Assembly: GCA_964247055.1 (NCBI GenBank)
Contig: OZ176052.1
Span: 10,168,001 to 10,232,000 of the forward strand
Length of the DNA: 64,000 bases
Origin: Paragordius varius
Taxonomy: Eukaryota > Nematomorpha
Direction of reading: 5' to 3'
Below, piece by piece: positions 37,101 through 51,843 of this stretch (position 1 is its first letter; every line of letters begins with the position of its first letter). The notes under the pieces are model-generated. The model worked only from the letters and a program-made list of their open reading frames with translations, was not told the DNA's origin and made no database searches. The position numbers and the translations under genes were made by a program.

Positions 37101-37335
37101 AAAGACCACCAAAACCTTCGTATTTTAGTATATTCTTATAGGCGTCCCAAGTGCCGCTATACATATCTTTTTGTTTCTGAACTTGTATTCGCGTTTTGAT
37201 GACACTTAATGGATACAGCATTGTGCGAACTCCAAATGAAGATAAAAATATTAAGGGATAAAATTTCTGTTTTTCCATCATATGCCATTCTATAGTGGTA
37301 AGTTTTCCTAGGTTTTCGTCTTGAAAATGATGCAT
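31143..37335 (-). CDS. SLC25A44: Mitochondrial carrier SLC25A44 (branched-chain amino acid carrier type)
   Basis: Four exons join in frame: 36767-37335, 36620-36720, 35520-35647 and 31143-31331, giving 328 residues (human has 314). It is an inner-membrane carrier of the SLC25 family; mammalian SLC25A44 imports branched-chain amino acids. The N-terminus IEWHMMEKQKFYPL matches the family's IEWEHLDKKKFY. The three carrier signatures are visible: YPLSVIKTRIQVQK, VPCDIVSQHMM (family-specific variant) and NPLDLIRARVQ. FYRGYFASLLCYVPNSAIWW is near-identical to the vertebrate sequence, and the last exon has FKKGLSAR. The final intron is 4.2 kb and contains a LINE in the same orientation. The previous intron (972 bp) contains a fold-back MITE, while the first is only 46 nt. 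The first in-frame ATG after an upstream stop is at 37335. The stop codon overlaps AATAAA. Confidence 0.93.
31890..34870 (-). mobile_element. Nearly complete LINE (APE-type endonuclease plus reverse transcriptase)
   Basis: The non-LTR retrotransposon lies in the last SLC25A44 intron, same strand. The endonuclease (33921 to about 34860) begins LKFATWNVGTLVNKI and shows QEARMKG, STYAPQSG, VGGDFNCHI and SSMIDFILIP. The reverse transcriptase (32297-33917) shows APGPSSLSVDLI, SYRPLKLLD, GLHQGSVLSPLL and the catalytic FADD (MLFADDLVITT). After it comes a PHD-like cysteine finger (CSIC...CISCQLWVHKKC...CLNC), then FVYLGDVIS, LTYGSETW and the C-terminal RLRLYGHTQRRD. One in-frame TGA (33918-33920) separates the endonuclease and RT parts, and two frame changes occur in the last 450 bp (near 32330 and 32140), so it is dead but fairly recent. 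The insert resembles LINEs with a finger after RT seen in several invertebrates; I cannot fix the clade. Antisense open frames (33327-33979) are shadows. Confidence 0.9.
35906..36087. mobile_element. TA-flanked fold-back MITE in SLC25A44 intron
   Basis: The left arm (35906-35955, ATGAGTAAGTATACATTGCT...) and right arm (36035-36087) are near-perfect inverse copies of about 50 bp. They end TGAGTAAG and CTTACTCA, with TA on both sides. The roughly 80-bp centre is AT-rich and non-coding. A single arm of the same family is at 6892-6942 in a paracaspase intron. Confidence 0.88.
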
Positions 37336-37984
37336 GCTTTTTGGGTTTATCACATTTGATATTAATCATATGAATGACCTTTGATTATCGCTTGATAATA
37401 TCATATGTGTTCTTTATTGAAATTTGGATTTTAGCTTTTCAAAATTATTGGTTATCCTTAATTGTTACCAATGATCTGTTTAAGGGCCTGGTTTTTCAAC
37501 CATCATTGATAACTATCACTCCTTTTGATTCGAAAAAATTTCAATCAGCATCTGCCTTTGGAGAATCTAGGATTTCTTGTGAAGGGTTCATTAGCAGCTA
37601 TAGTTGGCGAATGGATAGGACATTTTATAGTTTAATTGAGGGAATCCAAATTATTGTCAAATTTTGACTGGTTTAAAAGCTTGCATTTTTATTAGTTTTT
37701 TAGCTTTATCGTGCGTGGAGCTTTTATTTATGTAACGTGAAGGGTGGATTAGATAATAAAAATGCTTTAATAGCTAATCTCCGTATTAAAGTATCAGTTA
37801 AATTAGGAGTCTATCTTTTCACACCATACTAATGTTAACATTAATAAAGTTAACATTAATTTTGAGTAACATTTTAATTATATATATAAATTTATTTTTG
37901 AAAGTGTTGTCATTTCTTTCATTTTAGTTTCATATACGCGATTGTTTTACAAATTGCATGCCTTTGCAAATCAAAAGACTATTT
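37336..37984. other. Upstream flank of SLC25A44, no feature seen
   Basis: Open frames on the plus strand (37374-37667) show no family resemblance. AT-rich, with the small palindromic run GTTAACATTAAT...GTTAACATTAAT near 37833-37862. Presumably contains the SLC25A44 promoter. Confidence 0.45.
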
Positions 37985-38530
37985 CGGTGTCCCTGACCTA
38001 TGGAATCGCCTCTCTGGGCTTACGGAGTTCCATCTCCGCTTACAATTATTACTGATTGGTTGTTTCTAACAACTGGTTATAGCGCCAGATATACCCGCTT
38101 TATCATCTGTGTGAATGCAGGACCAAGGTGCACCACGCGGTGGAAGGACGTCCCATACTCCTGTATAGAAGCGAGACATGGCCGATGTCAGATTCAATCG
38201 AGAAAAAACTAATGAACATAGAAAAGCGGATGCTATTCGACCCCAATAAATCAAATTTAAATTTGCATCAACTGTACCAAATCGAACCTTTAAATCTTCT
38301 GCTTATAAAAAATAGGTTTAGATATTTCGGACACATCAAACGTGCTCCAGAAAAATGGACAAATAAAATTTTATCCCTACATCCCGAAGGTAACAATCGC
38401 AGGGGTACTTGGGAAAAAACTAATAATTATTTAAGTGATGCCAACATTGATGATAACAGTTGGTAGCGCAAATATTACAGACAGATTCTATACGGATACA
38501 ATGGCTAGCCATTACACAAAGACGATACAT
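37985..38530 (+). mobile_element. LINE 3' fragment (C-terminal part of a reverse transcriptase ORF)
   Basis: The translation from about 38128 reads VEGRPILLYRSETWPMSDSI..., then RFRYFGHIKRAPEKW and NNRRGTWEKTNNYL. This is the usual LINE C-terminus (LLYGSETWP..., RxRxFGH...R). The sequence is of higher GC than its surroundings and starts inside the ORF. Stops and frame changes occur upstream of 38128 and after 38463. It belongs to a different family from the LINE at 31.9-34.9 kb, judging by the C-terminal sequence. Confidence 0.7.
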
Positions 38531-41500
38531 ATAAATATATAAATTTAGTTGTTAGCACAGGGGTAAAAATATTAGGTGTACATGTGTTATCTAAACATGA
38601 ATAATTTTTAAGGTTGTATAAATGGATACCGCTCATTAATGCTATTACCCTTAATGTAATGGAAAAAGGGTAATTATTTTTACAACCCTGTTTCAGATTA
38701 TGCAGTAATATCAGCTTTATTATTTTCGTTAGATTCCTCTAACTTCTTCGGTTCAACATAAAAATAAAATTAAAATAAAGATACACAATAAAATGTTCCA
38801 GTTCCAACTTTTTCAGATCACTTAATTCTAGTTCTAATTATCAAATTTTAAGTATTAATTTAATAACGCATATCACAGTTCTGGAAGAAATTAATTTTTA
38901 TGCTATCAAACAGAGGCATCAACCTCGCAGCTATTCATTCAATCGGAAAAAATGGGCAGGTTAAAGTGGGCGAGCCACATACTTTGCAGAAAACCATCTA
39001 ATATTCTGCAAACAGCATGAAAAGCGGGCAGATTCCATATAACATATCTCCAAACGATTCTGGTGATCTGGCGCATAAATTGAAAAAGGTAGCCTATGAA
39101 TGAGTGACGATGTTTTGAGCTAAGGGTGTTTACTATCATTTCCAAACATGGTCACCAATAAAAAATGCCTTATTAACCTTTCTGCGTCCACATTTAAATA
39201 TCGTCTATCCAAAATTTACAAATATTTTAGATTGTTATCCTGTATGCGCCAAAAAGGATCTAATCTTAGTTAAGTCGGCTATCTCTTGACAGGGCAAATA
39301 TATAAGTCAGTTTTTCAAAGCAATATGAAACTGTATGGCTGTGCCAAAAGATGGCAAGTTTATATTTATGGTCACATATATGTGAAAAGGAGTAAAAATT
39401 ATCAGTCAACATGTTCTATTTATTAGTAACAGGTTCCGGACCAATTTGTGAACTAAGATATCGGTTCCAATTTTATTATATTTTCTAGGTAACCATTTCC
39501 GAGTCTTTCTGCTAAATCGTGCTTTTATTGTTACCACTATTTTGAATAATGAAATCTCGTTAGTCAATTTTATCGGTCTTTGCCAATCATTTTTATATTA
39601 GCTTACTAATTGTTAAATTTTTTCCAAAACAATAAATTAGTGGAACTCAAAAAATTTGACGGCCAAATACAATATTTTTGTCCAAAGGGCAACACATCTA
39701 ACATCGACTAATACTGCATAACTGTTTCCAAATCAGTAAACCGAGATATTTCGCGAGTCGCGTATAAATTGGAGCTAAAATGTTTGTGCCATTTAGTTAA
39801 ACACAAATATTTTGATAATAACCTTCTTTAACAAATAAATCAACCTTTTTTAATATTAACCAACAATTTTTGATACTTCTGTTTATTTTAATGACAGGCC
39901 AATATCTAAATAGTGATATCTATATGTTTAACATATATTTAAATACGCCGCCTCGATTTAAGTTAAGGGAAAACAATATGGATAACTTTAGCACATTTTA
40001 TATTTTCATAATACCCTTTCCTTTGTTGTCATTAAATATTTTTTATTATTCGATTCATTATAATCAATAAATTTTTAAACAAGATGAGCATTATCAGTAT
40101 CGATGCATCAATGGAAAATCGGAAATTCTTCTCATAAAATAAAAATGATTGTATTATTGCGCAAATAAAAAATACCAACGAATTAATTTTTTAAATATGA
40201 AAAATAACAGTTAAAATTTTTTAATTATTATTATCTCTTAATCATTATAATAATTCATGGTCATAAAAAACACTTGTATACGGCCCGGCTGCGGGTTTAA
40301 GTACCACTGTAATAAATTGTTAAGAATTTTGTAGACAAGTATTTCTTTATATATGTTTTGTATCCATATAGTCATAAAATACTTATCCTGTTAATCTATA
40401 TGGCTACATGATTTTTCTATACTTTTTTCCTATTTTGGCTGCCCCATAAAATATCTATATTGATTTACAGAAAGAAATATAAGCGTTTGTGCCATATATT
40501 TTATATAACCAAATAATTTATACATTTGGATCGAAGCTTTATTTTACTCTATAATATCTTATATTCCTTTTTCTTATCCTAATCTGAGTTTCTTCTACCT
40601 TACAGTTCTAATCTTCGTCTGTTAAAATATGTTTTTAAAAATAAATATTTTTTCTATAGGCATTATTTTAATTTTTAAAAAGTAATGGTTGATTTGAAAA
40701 ATACTCATCCATCGGTAATATAATTTTTTCGGTGAAATGTAAAGGCTTAGTGTTAATACCCATAGTCACGGTGATATAATTTGACTGTTAATATGTATTA
40801 TTAATTTTAAATTATCATAGTAGCATGGGTTATATAATTTTATAGTTGTAAGTTGTGGCTAATTATTGAGAGTTAAAATAAATTGTCAAAAATAGAGGCT
40901 TGGGAACACAATTTAATTTTTTTTAAGTAATGGTTGATTGTTCGAATTGATATTAACATGGATAAAAATTTGATTGCTTGGTTAATAGATAAAGTATCAT
41001 GAATTATGACTTAACTTATTAAGTTGTAGTTTAGAGGAGGTTATTATATGTGGTAAATTATATAAGAAAATGAGTGAGAAATTTTAAAAATAGAGGCAGC
41101 ATTAAGAAGCTGACAGGATAGCGTTAATAAATTTGGTAAGTGGGAAATAGATCGAAAAGGTACAAGCAAAAAGAATCGGTCCAGATACCTTTCTAGTAGT
41201 TTTTTGCCCTAAACTTAATTTATATATTGCGCCAAATTTAGAAAAAAGAATGTAAATTTGTGAAAATAGAACCGATTTCTAATCCGATTATCAACCAATC
41301 ATAGGATATTTTTGATCAAATAATGAAAGACTATATTTTAACATTTATTAATTATTGGTATATACAAATTTATTAGTAAATATATATCATGTGTGGTATA
41401 TAATAATGGTAAATATAAAGTACCATATTTATAAACAATTGTTCGTCTATTATATGTTGTATTATAGAAGTTATTTATGAAGAAAGGACGCTAAACAAAA

Positions 41501-41778
41501 ATTTAGCAAACATACTTACATATATATATAAACAAAAATAAAAAAATATACAAGGTATTACATAATTATGAGTAGATCATTTTATATGATAGATGTAATG
41601 TGATAGATCTAAGCGTGAATATTTACTAATCGTACAAAATTTGTAGAAAAAACATGGATTAGATAGATTATTTATGATTCGGAGACATTTGGTTTAATAG
41701 GGATGCTTTTTAATCCATCGTAGTTTTAAGGTATGACTTTATTTAATAAAATTGGTGATTAAGCGTGCAAAAAAGAAT
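38531..41778. other. 3.2-kb AT-rich region without a supported gene
   Basis: Around 38930-39150 the plus strand reads GRLKWASHILCRKP, faintly like a LINE C-terminal WxGHxxR motif, which may mark older LINE debris. Otherwise I see no exons, RNA genes or clear repeats. It forms the downstream flank of ANP32. Confidence 0.45.
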
Positions 41779-44255
<2,477 letters not shown>

Positions 44256-46842
44256 TTAAATAGTTTTAAATTTAGTAAAAAGGCGGCGGAAACACAATTA
44301 CAACAATATACGATATAAAAACATGGCCACCATAGTACAAATTATAAGAAACGTGATTATATACAGATTTTGATTGGTTAATATTTGTAAAACCTAACAA
44401 CCAATCTATAATTGTGTGTAAAAATAAAATCGGTAAAAGTCGATATGCATTTAAAATATCCTTTTGGCCACAGTTTCTTTACATTGTTTATTTACAACCA
44501 AAAACAAAAATATTTAAAACGAAGAAATAATGCACAGTTCCAACAACTAGCTATAAATGTGTTTATTCAAAACTTATGCGCATTAAAAAATGAACTGATA
44601 AATATTATATATATACATATACTAAAAAATCTTTGATTTTATCATGATGCTTATAGAGCTGGGGCTTACAAGAAAAAAAAGGCTATTTGCATTAGCATAT
44701 GATGCGCCAATTTTGCGATTGGTGCTTAAATATTTTTTTATGCTAAACATAAAAGATATATATATCTATCACAACAACACGCCTCTAAAAAATGAAAAAT
44801 TGGATTTTAATAAAAATATTACGATTATTTAAAACACATAAAATGCAAAATTGGGCTCAAAATAAATATAAAAAGGCAAAAAATATCAAACCAGCTTCGG
44901 AGATTGATACCCCCCATCTATCAAATATTACAGGATACTTGTTACCCTCAATTTTTTGAGCATTTGAGAAATGGCTCTGTATACTTTAAGCTTGATTTTT
45001 AAATTTACAAAATGTTAAGTTAATAATTTATTTTCTTGATAAAATATTGACATAAATTAAATCGCAATTTTACGACAGTTTTACTCATTTGTTCTCAACA
45101 AATTGCCATAACCGACATAAAATAAACCTTAAAACAATGACAATCCTTTTGTACATTTTATGACCACGGCTGTTATTTTTGCAGCCTATACATCTGATAA
45201 TGATTAACCATAATTATTTTTATTATTTATAATAAATTTAGAATGCTTATATTTCAGCCATATTGGTATCTACTTTATAATATTTTACTATAATATAATA
45301 GTTTGAGAATCTTTTTCTTATATAGCTTTCCTATATGGGGCGAAATATTAACAATAGAAAAAAACGCATTAATTGATTTTAAGTGATATTTTAGCAATAT
45401 TTTATAAATATATTGCATCCTACATAAGTATTATAATGTCTATTATTTTACTGCTGAAAATATTAGCCCCTTCAAAATTTTAATTAACAAGTATCAAAAA
45501 ACGGTAGATTTGTTGTCATTTGAGTTTCAGATCAAAGTAATTATCGAATACAAATCTGGATATACTTTAAGCGGTATCAAGCTGCGAGATTTCTAGAATA
45601 GTACGGCATGTTTTGCTTCCGGTCTGAATTAAATCATCATAAAACTTATAAAATAAGATATGTATTTATACGATAGATGATTGCTTTAGAGATATGTAAA
45701 TTGAATCAAAATTATTTCTGATTGTAATCAGTGAAATCTATTCATTTTTTTCATTGGAAATTTTTATGTGTAAAACAGCTTATAGTTGTGTTATTCAAAG
45801 CGAGTCCCGCCGGTTCTAAGGATTTTGTAAAGCATACCACTCTCTACGTAGGTCCGATGATCAGACTGTCATAAGCTTTTTGGTTGGTTAATAAAGGAAA
45901 AATGCATGCAATTGTGCAACAGTGACGGTTAAATCAGCAAAAAATGAGGAAGATTAGAACTTATAAGAGTATTATGCCGCTTAGGAGCACGACCGCTACT
46001 TTTTGAATAATTCAAAAGGCGACAATTTCGGATAATAAAAAATAAGTCTAAAATATGATAGAAGATTAAAAATATTATATAAGATGTTATTGATGAAAGT
46101 GGAATTATTCGTTTTATTTCGTCCAAATTGATATATAAATTTATTAACTATATATGTGTATCTTGACATTAGCAAAAAACCGTTTAAAATGCTTTCCGGT
46201 TCCAAAAATAAAAACATAATGTATTCACACAAATGACAAATTTCTTTTTTATATAAAAATGCACCTAGTATGTAGCATGTGTAAATTTTAAAAATGTGTA
46301 GATTAGATTATATTTCGATGATTTTAGTAGAACCAATGTAATTAATTTTAATTTTGATAAATTAGATATACCAAAAACCTCCATTTTTATATAAATTTTG
46401 AGCTCACTAAACTGCTTGCGTTAAAGTCATTTATCAGTAATAAATAGTATAAAATACAAAAAAAGACAAATTCGAAACTTACCAAAATAACGAACTTCAA
46501 CCCATAAATACTTCAGCAGCATCTAATTCCCATAGTTATAAAATATTTTGCAAACTGAGTCATACCATTTTTCAGTGAAAAACAAGATTTTTTCAAGCAA
46601 ACTAAACGCAACATTTTTTAAAGCAAACGCAACATTATTTCAAGCCAAGACAACATTATTCATTTAAATATTTTCAATTAAAGACAACATTTTTTAAGCC
46701 AAAGCAACAATTTTTATTAATTAAAGACAAATTTTATTTTATGACAATTTATTAATAAGAGATTTAATTTTAAGTTAACAATTAGTTCATTTCTAGCGTT
46801 GAAAATTGATTTTTATTGTTTTACTAGTGTAAAGATCCACAT
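44256..46842. other. AT-rich region upstream of ANP32
   Basis: Two plus-strand frames (44412-44636 and 44644-44832) resemble nothing I know. From about 46590 to 46745 there is a degenerate tandem series of units like AAGCAAACGCAACATTTTTT and AAAGACAACATTTTTTAAGC. No other feature can be supported. Confidence 0.45.
46590..46745. repeat. Degenerate short tandem repeat (CAACATT units)
   Basis: At least five diverged units of about 25-32 bp share the core (A)CAACATTTTT followed by an AAGC/AAGAC-like stretch. Unit length and identity vary, so this is an old minisatellite-like array. Confidence 0.5.
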
Positions 46843-47302
46843 ATCCTTATCCAGCAGCTATCATCAAAGAAACGTTTGACTAACATTTTTGCCTTTTAAC
46901 AGGGAATACGTGGAATCCTTATTGAATTTTTAGGGTCTTATACCTTGGGCGAAAAATAGAATCAAAAAGTATTTTTGTGGACTTTGTTTTTTAAAAAAAA
47001 TGGCATTTTACGGGGAAAGCAGTTAAAAAGAGATCCAAAATTAAGAAAGCGAGCCGACTATGTTCGGCGCAATCGAAAATATAAAAACAAAAATCATATT
47101 TGAAATTGAATGGTCCAACACGTTCTCCGGAAAATTGTCTCAAAGACACGATATTTGTGGACTTCTGGGTGGGCCCGAACTGGGGGCCTATTTCAAAAAA
47201 GGGCAAGCTATTGTCGGGGCATTTATTAATGATTATATTTTTCAATATTTGGATTTGAATGGGTCCACCGGTTTTCCGGAAACAGATCACAAAGCCAGCA
47301 TT
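46843..47302 (+). repeat. 450-bp dispersed repeat unit (copy A)
   Basis: It runs from TCCAGCAGCTATCATCAAAG through TGTTCGGCGCAATCGAAAAT, GGTCCAACACGTTCTCCGGA and GGGCCCGAACTGGGGGCCTA to TTTCCGGAAACAGATCACAA. It matches the complements of 55690-56175 (copy B) and about 56210-56575 (copy C) over nearly its full length, with high identity in the GC-rich blocks. Open frames over the unit (46991-47323) differ between copies, so I treat it as non-coding. No TIRs or target duplication are obvious. Confidence 0.85.
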
Positions 47303-48521
47303 TCCATTTTTATAAATATATAGATATCAACATTTAATGGTAAAATGATTTAAAATATTAATTTTGCCAATAATATAATTGTTATCATTTATTTGTATTA
47401 TATAAAATAATCCTTTTAAGAACAACTATATTTTCATTAAACATATTTTAATGTAGTTTTTTTAATATTCTAGGTAGAATTACTAAAAAATGTTAATATT
47501 TTAAAAAAAATCTCGCCATGCTTTTGTTATATAAAGATCCATGTGAAGTAATACTATTAATTTATACCCAAATGTACTCGTTCTATAAAAATTATGTAAT
47601 GAGAATTTAATTAAGTTATATTAAACAGAAAGGAGATCGAAAAACAAAAAAATGTTAATTATCGATACCCAATTACCTATGTGTAAAAATTTACGGTATG
47701 AAAGTTATTATCACCCATATTGTTGGTGTTTACAAAAGTCTGCTTTACAAAATTTTAAAAAAATGCAAAAATAAGTTTCACTTGTTAATAATAATAACTG
47801 AACCAATATCATTTTTAATATTTTCAATAGTTCTAAATTTAGAGATTATGAAGCTCTATTAAAGGATTTAAAACTTTATTTATTTGCCAATTTTATACAT
47901 AGCATACATATTTTCCCAGTTTTAATTTTATCAATTATTGATCTAATTGAAGGTAAACTTTACCAATTTTGTTAAAAATATTTCGGAAACAGTCTTTAAA
48001 TATAGTCATATATCAAAAAGTATATCTTTACTCAACATTTTAATTTAAAATTAATTGCGAAAGCACTCAATTTTCCACCGTTATGATATACCGTTAAAAA
48101 GTTAAATCGATAACTTAATTTATTGTTTTATGTATATTATCGGCCAATCAAGGCCAACGAAAAATTGCCTACATCTCGTAATAGAGTATGTGGCGGGGTA
48201 TTGGTTATAGTTTTCAACTAGCAATAACCGCACCTCGGTAAAACATCATTGGTTACGGTATCGCCACTGCGCAAAGTTAATTCCTAACCAATACACATAC
48301 AATATATGGATTTCAATTATTTACGTATACAAGTCTTAGGAACCCAATATGTTTTTAAACAATAAATAATTTATTGAATATATATTTAAAAATGGTTATA
48401 AGTTACAAAGATATAAATTCAATAAAAAATGGTGGTTAAAAAATATTTCTCAGACATAAGATAAATGGGGTAGATAATATTAAAGCGCATTCTTTTTTTG
48501 TCTATTTGCATATGTGTTTTA
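47303..48521. other. AT-rich spacer with a short GC-richer patch
   Basis: Near 48185-48300 a patch of higher GC is bounded by GTATGTG...TATTGGTTA and its near-inverse TAACCAATACACATAC-like end, possibly a small MITE, but one arm has a 6-base insert. No gene is recognised. Confidence 0.4.
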
Positions 48522-51500
48522 TTACACATTTTTGGTGCGAGATTCAACTGCAAAACTATGTTTTATCACATTGTCGCTATTCATAAAATATATTTTTAAT
48601 TTCTTATCACATGTTACATCAAGGATTCCAAATCCACCCAATGACTCATCATAATATTTGTTAATACAAAGGGGGGACGATGTTCGATTTGTTTTTCGTT
48701 TAACATTTAATTTTGAGCCTGAACCAAAAACTGCATAGTTCAATGTACTGTTTGGTTCATATTGATCAATTAAATGCTATAAATAATTAAAAAAAAAAAA
48801 TTTTATAATAACTCAGGCACATTTACTTTCTTGCTGTTAACAAAAGAACAGGTAAAGGTATAAATATACATGTTTTTTACTACTCAAAAACGGAAAGGAA
48901 CATAAAAAAATACATATTTTTTATGTTTTTATAGCAAATATAACAAATATGTATTCTTATCAAGTTTTATGAAATAAGGAAATTACACATATATATTTTT
49001 TCTAATTAGTTTCAACAAAACGTTTTAAAACACAAGATAAATAATTTAATAATAGGTAACCTCCATAACGTGATCATGACCACTCAAATACAAACTGATC
49101 TTATATTTATGTAACAGAGGTCTTAAACGTTTAGCTAAACAGGGAGTTGGTCCATGTTTTGCAATGGAAAAAATAGGTTGATGTCCTGCCACTATGAGAA
49201 AATCGGCCCTAAAATATTTGAAAAATTTAATTTTTTAAAAAACAAAACCTAACTTCAAATGACCTAATATAATAGCGTATCGTTTGGTATAAAAAGTTGT
49301 CTAAAATTACAAACAAAATAAATGTTAAAATATGGAAAAAAGTGTTGAATTCAACCATTTGCTGTTGTTTTACCAAACGCTACTGTAATTAAAATGCAAT
49401 GTACAATTAAATTTTTCTTGATTGGTTATTAATAATATATGTACTTGTGGTCACTTTCCCTTAAAATATAGCACGTTAACTTTTTTAAAAAAAATATTAA
49501 AAAAAAATTCATAGATAATATAATTATTTTTGGTAATTTGCAACTGCTTATGTTTGCATACCTTGAATTGGCCAAAGTTTTTTCCAACCAATCCCAATGC
49601 GCCTTTTTATTGTAGGGGTTAAGATATTTACCATGTTCGCCACTTTTATTGACATACTTAGCCGTGGGACAAAGGACTTGAGTGTCAATGCTGACAACTT
49701 CAATGGATACGTTAACCAATTCAAGATTTTTTGGGCATATTAGTGATAAATCATGTCTCACATGGTAATACAAAGATGGATAAAACCTATTTCAATTAAA
49801 TTAAATGTTTACTATATTAACAGTAAAGAAACATTTTTTAATATTTTTACCATTTTTTGGATTTGTATGTCAATTGTGCCGTCATGTTTCCATAATGATC
49901 GTGTGACCCTGCTGTCATTAACCATGGTATGTTTAAGCCATCGTAATCATACAAATTTTCAAAAGACGTCTGTAAATGTTAAAAAAATTATGAAAAAAAA
50001 CTACAATTCCATAAATCTTAATAAAATGGTAAATATGATTTATAGATAGTTTGTATTTGATTTTTTTATTAATTGGTTAAAGTATCGATATCGTTTTTTT
50101 TACAAAATTATACCGCTTGATAAATCGACCCAAATTATAAAATTAAAGAAACTTGGAATCTAGGGTCATTTACATCTTTGACACCAATGGGGTAAATGTT
50201 ATCGCCTAATCCTATCAAAAATAGGGGACGATTTGCATCCGCAAAACTTCCCATGGCTTGGGCTACATCTCGACCGATTTTGGAGGTGTATGGTGGTTTA
50301 TTTTGTCCGCCCGTGTCTCCAATAGATAAAAATGTCAACAATAAATCACCTTAAAAGTATAAAAATTCAATTGAATTTCTCTATAAACATCTTCTTACAC
50401 TGGTATAAATTAGGCAGAAGAAAATTATTTTATCATTGATAAATTTGATTTCTTTTAAACAGATAAATTGTTTTAGGCAATCGAGCGGTGTTTTTTCTGA
50501 TTTCTATTGCTATGGCCACCAATGATTAAATTAGAATTGTTTTTGGCTCTGTTCCATCAATATATTTTAGAAAATCGTCTGGTCAATCTTTTTCCAGTGA
50601 CTTAAATTTTTTAGCAGAAGCGCATTTTACAGAATATGGAGTCATATTGAGCCCCTAATTCTAAAAAAGCCTGGACTAAAATTTTGCCTTTATACCGCAC
50701 ACCTAAATCATGATTGATATAACATGGTTGTGGCTTATCAGATTATTTTTTTGGGGTTAAAATGTCATTTTAGGAAAAGGGGGAGGGAACAGGTATGTAC
50801 ACGGGATAATATAAAAAATGACCCTGCTATGTGTAGCTTATTCATTAAAATACTTTGAATGGACCTATATGTTTTTCGAAATTTGTCTCAAATACGTAAC
50901 TTTTGAGAACATTGTTTTTTGAAAACCCTTTTTACTAAGGCTATTTCGCCTTATTTATGTGTGAATATTTTCCAATTTTACATTAAAAGAAACCTCTATG
51001 TTTTATGAATTATCAAAGTAACTTACATTATCATTATAGATTATTACCCTTGTCACGTAGTTCGGTTGATCCACCATCATTCGTACAATTTTCCGGACAT
51101 TTTGGGACAATAATACGTTTTGAATCTGTATAAGCAAATAATAACCTTATAAGTAATTTTTATGATTATAGAATATGATAAAAGTGTATCTTATACCATA
51201 AATGGGAGAAACAGTCCAAGAAGAATCTTGATTTAGTACTAATAAAATATGGGTATTATCAACAAGATACAAAAAGTATTTCTTTACACAATAATAAACG
51301 TCTTCACTATATTAATTTTTAAAAAAACTAGCTGATTTCAAATAGACATCATAATCGTTTTGCCTAATATATGGCATAATTTTTTTATACGGTAGTAAGA
51401 GCTATTATTGGCCATTTCGATATTTGAATTGACTAACAGGGAACGTAATTTAGATGTTTGTTGTTATGTATGATTTTTCATTTTTAATTAGTTACACATT

Positions 51501-51843
51501 TAGTCGAAATTGTGGATATAATAATATTATGTTGGCAATAATTTTCTTTTGAGCAATATAGCTAAACCCACAAATATGTGAATGACATATCTTTTTACCC
51601 AATTACAATACCAAAATGGCCAATAATAACTCTCGTTACTGTATCTGTAAAAAGTTTTTTTATGGTTAACAATAAAGTGATAAAAAAACATTTGACATGT
51701 CTAATAATATTCTAATAATATATTTTGACCTAACAACTACCTTCTCATTATAAAAATTATATAGCTTTTCAATCGATAAAATAACTTAGTTTAATATAAA
51801 ACATACCCACAGTTATGGATATCAGAAGGAACAAAATCCACAT
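48522..51843 (-). CDS. ACP5: Purple (tartrate-resistant type) acid phosphatase, secreted or lysosomal
   Basis: Eight exons join in frame: 51807-51843, 51197-51238, 51048-51125, 50153-50349, 49851-49969, 49562-49786, 49061-49208 and 48522-48776, giving 366 residues (human ACP5 has 325). It starts with a short hydrophobic signal (MWILFLLISITV). A Cys-containing N-terminal extension (VPKCPENCTNDGG) is not usual in ACP5. Metal-binding motifs of the binuclear metallophosphatase are GDTGG (Asp64), GDNIY (Asp102, Tyr105), AGSHDH (residues 138-142), VAGHQP (His242) and SGHDH (His277, His279). In known enzymes the third motif is GNHD and its Asn binds a metal; here Ser140 replaces it. The family hydrolyses phosphomonoesters at acid pH in lysosomes or outside the cell. 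The fourth exon's FQ joins to TSFENLYDYDGL as in ACP5. The stop codon overlaps AATAAA. Confidence 0.92.
51388..51643. mobile_element. TA-flanked fold-back MITE in phosphatase intron
   Basis: The left arm (TACGGTAGTAAGAGCTATTA, then TTGGCCATTT) and right arm (AAATGGCCAATAATAACTCT, then CGTTACTGTA) are inverse copies over about 45 bp with a few mismatches. TA is at both ends and the total is 256 bp. No coding capacity. It lies in the first intron of the acid phosphatase gene. Confidence 0.75.

Noticed and set aside
38939-39145. 68-codon minus-strand frame, or alternatively another LINE tail on the plus strand (GRLKWASHIL)
   Set aside because: The resemblance is a single short motif with many stops around it; not enough for a feature.
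44412-44832. Two adjacent plus-strand frames upstream of ANP32
   Set aside because: The first starts at TTG, neither shows a domain or signal peptide, and no splice pair links them into a conserved protein.
46991-47323. Open frames of 87-99 codons on both strands of repeat copy A
   Set aside because: The frames are not preserved between the three copies, so coding is unlikely.
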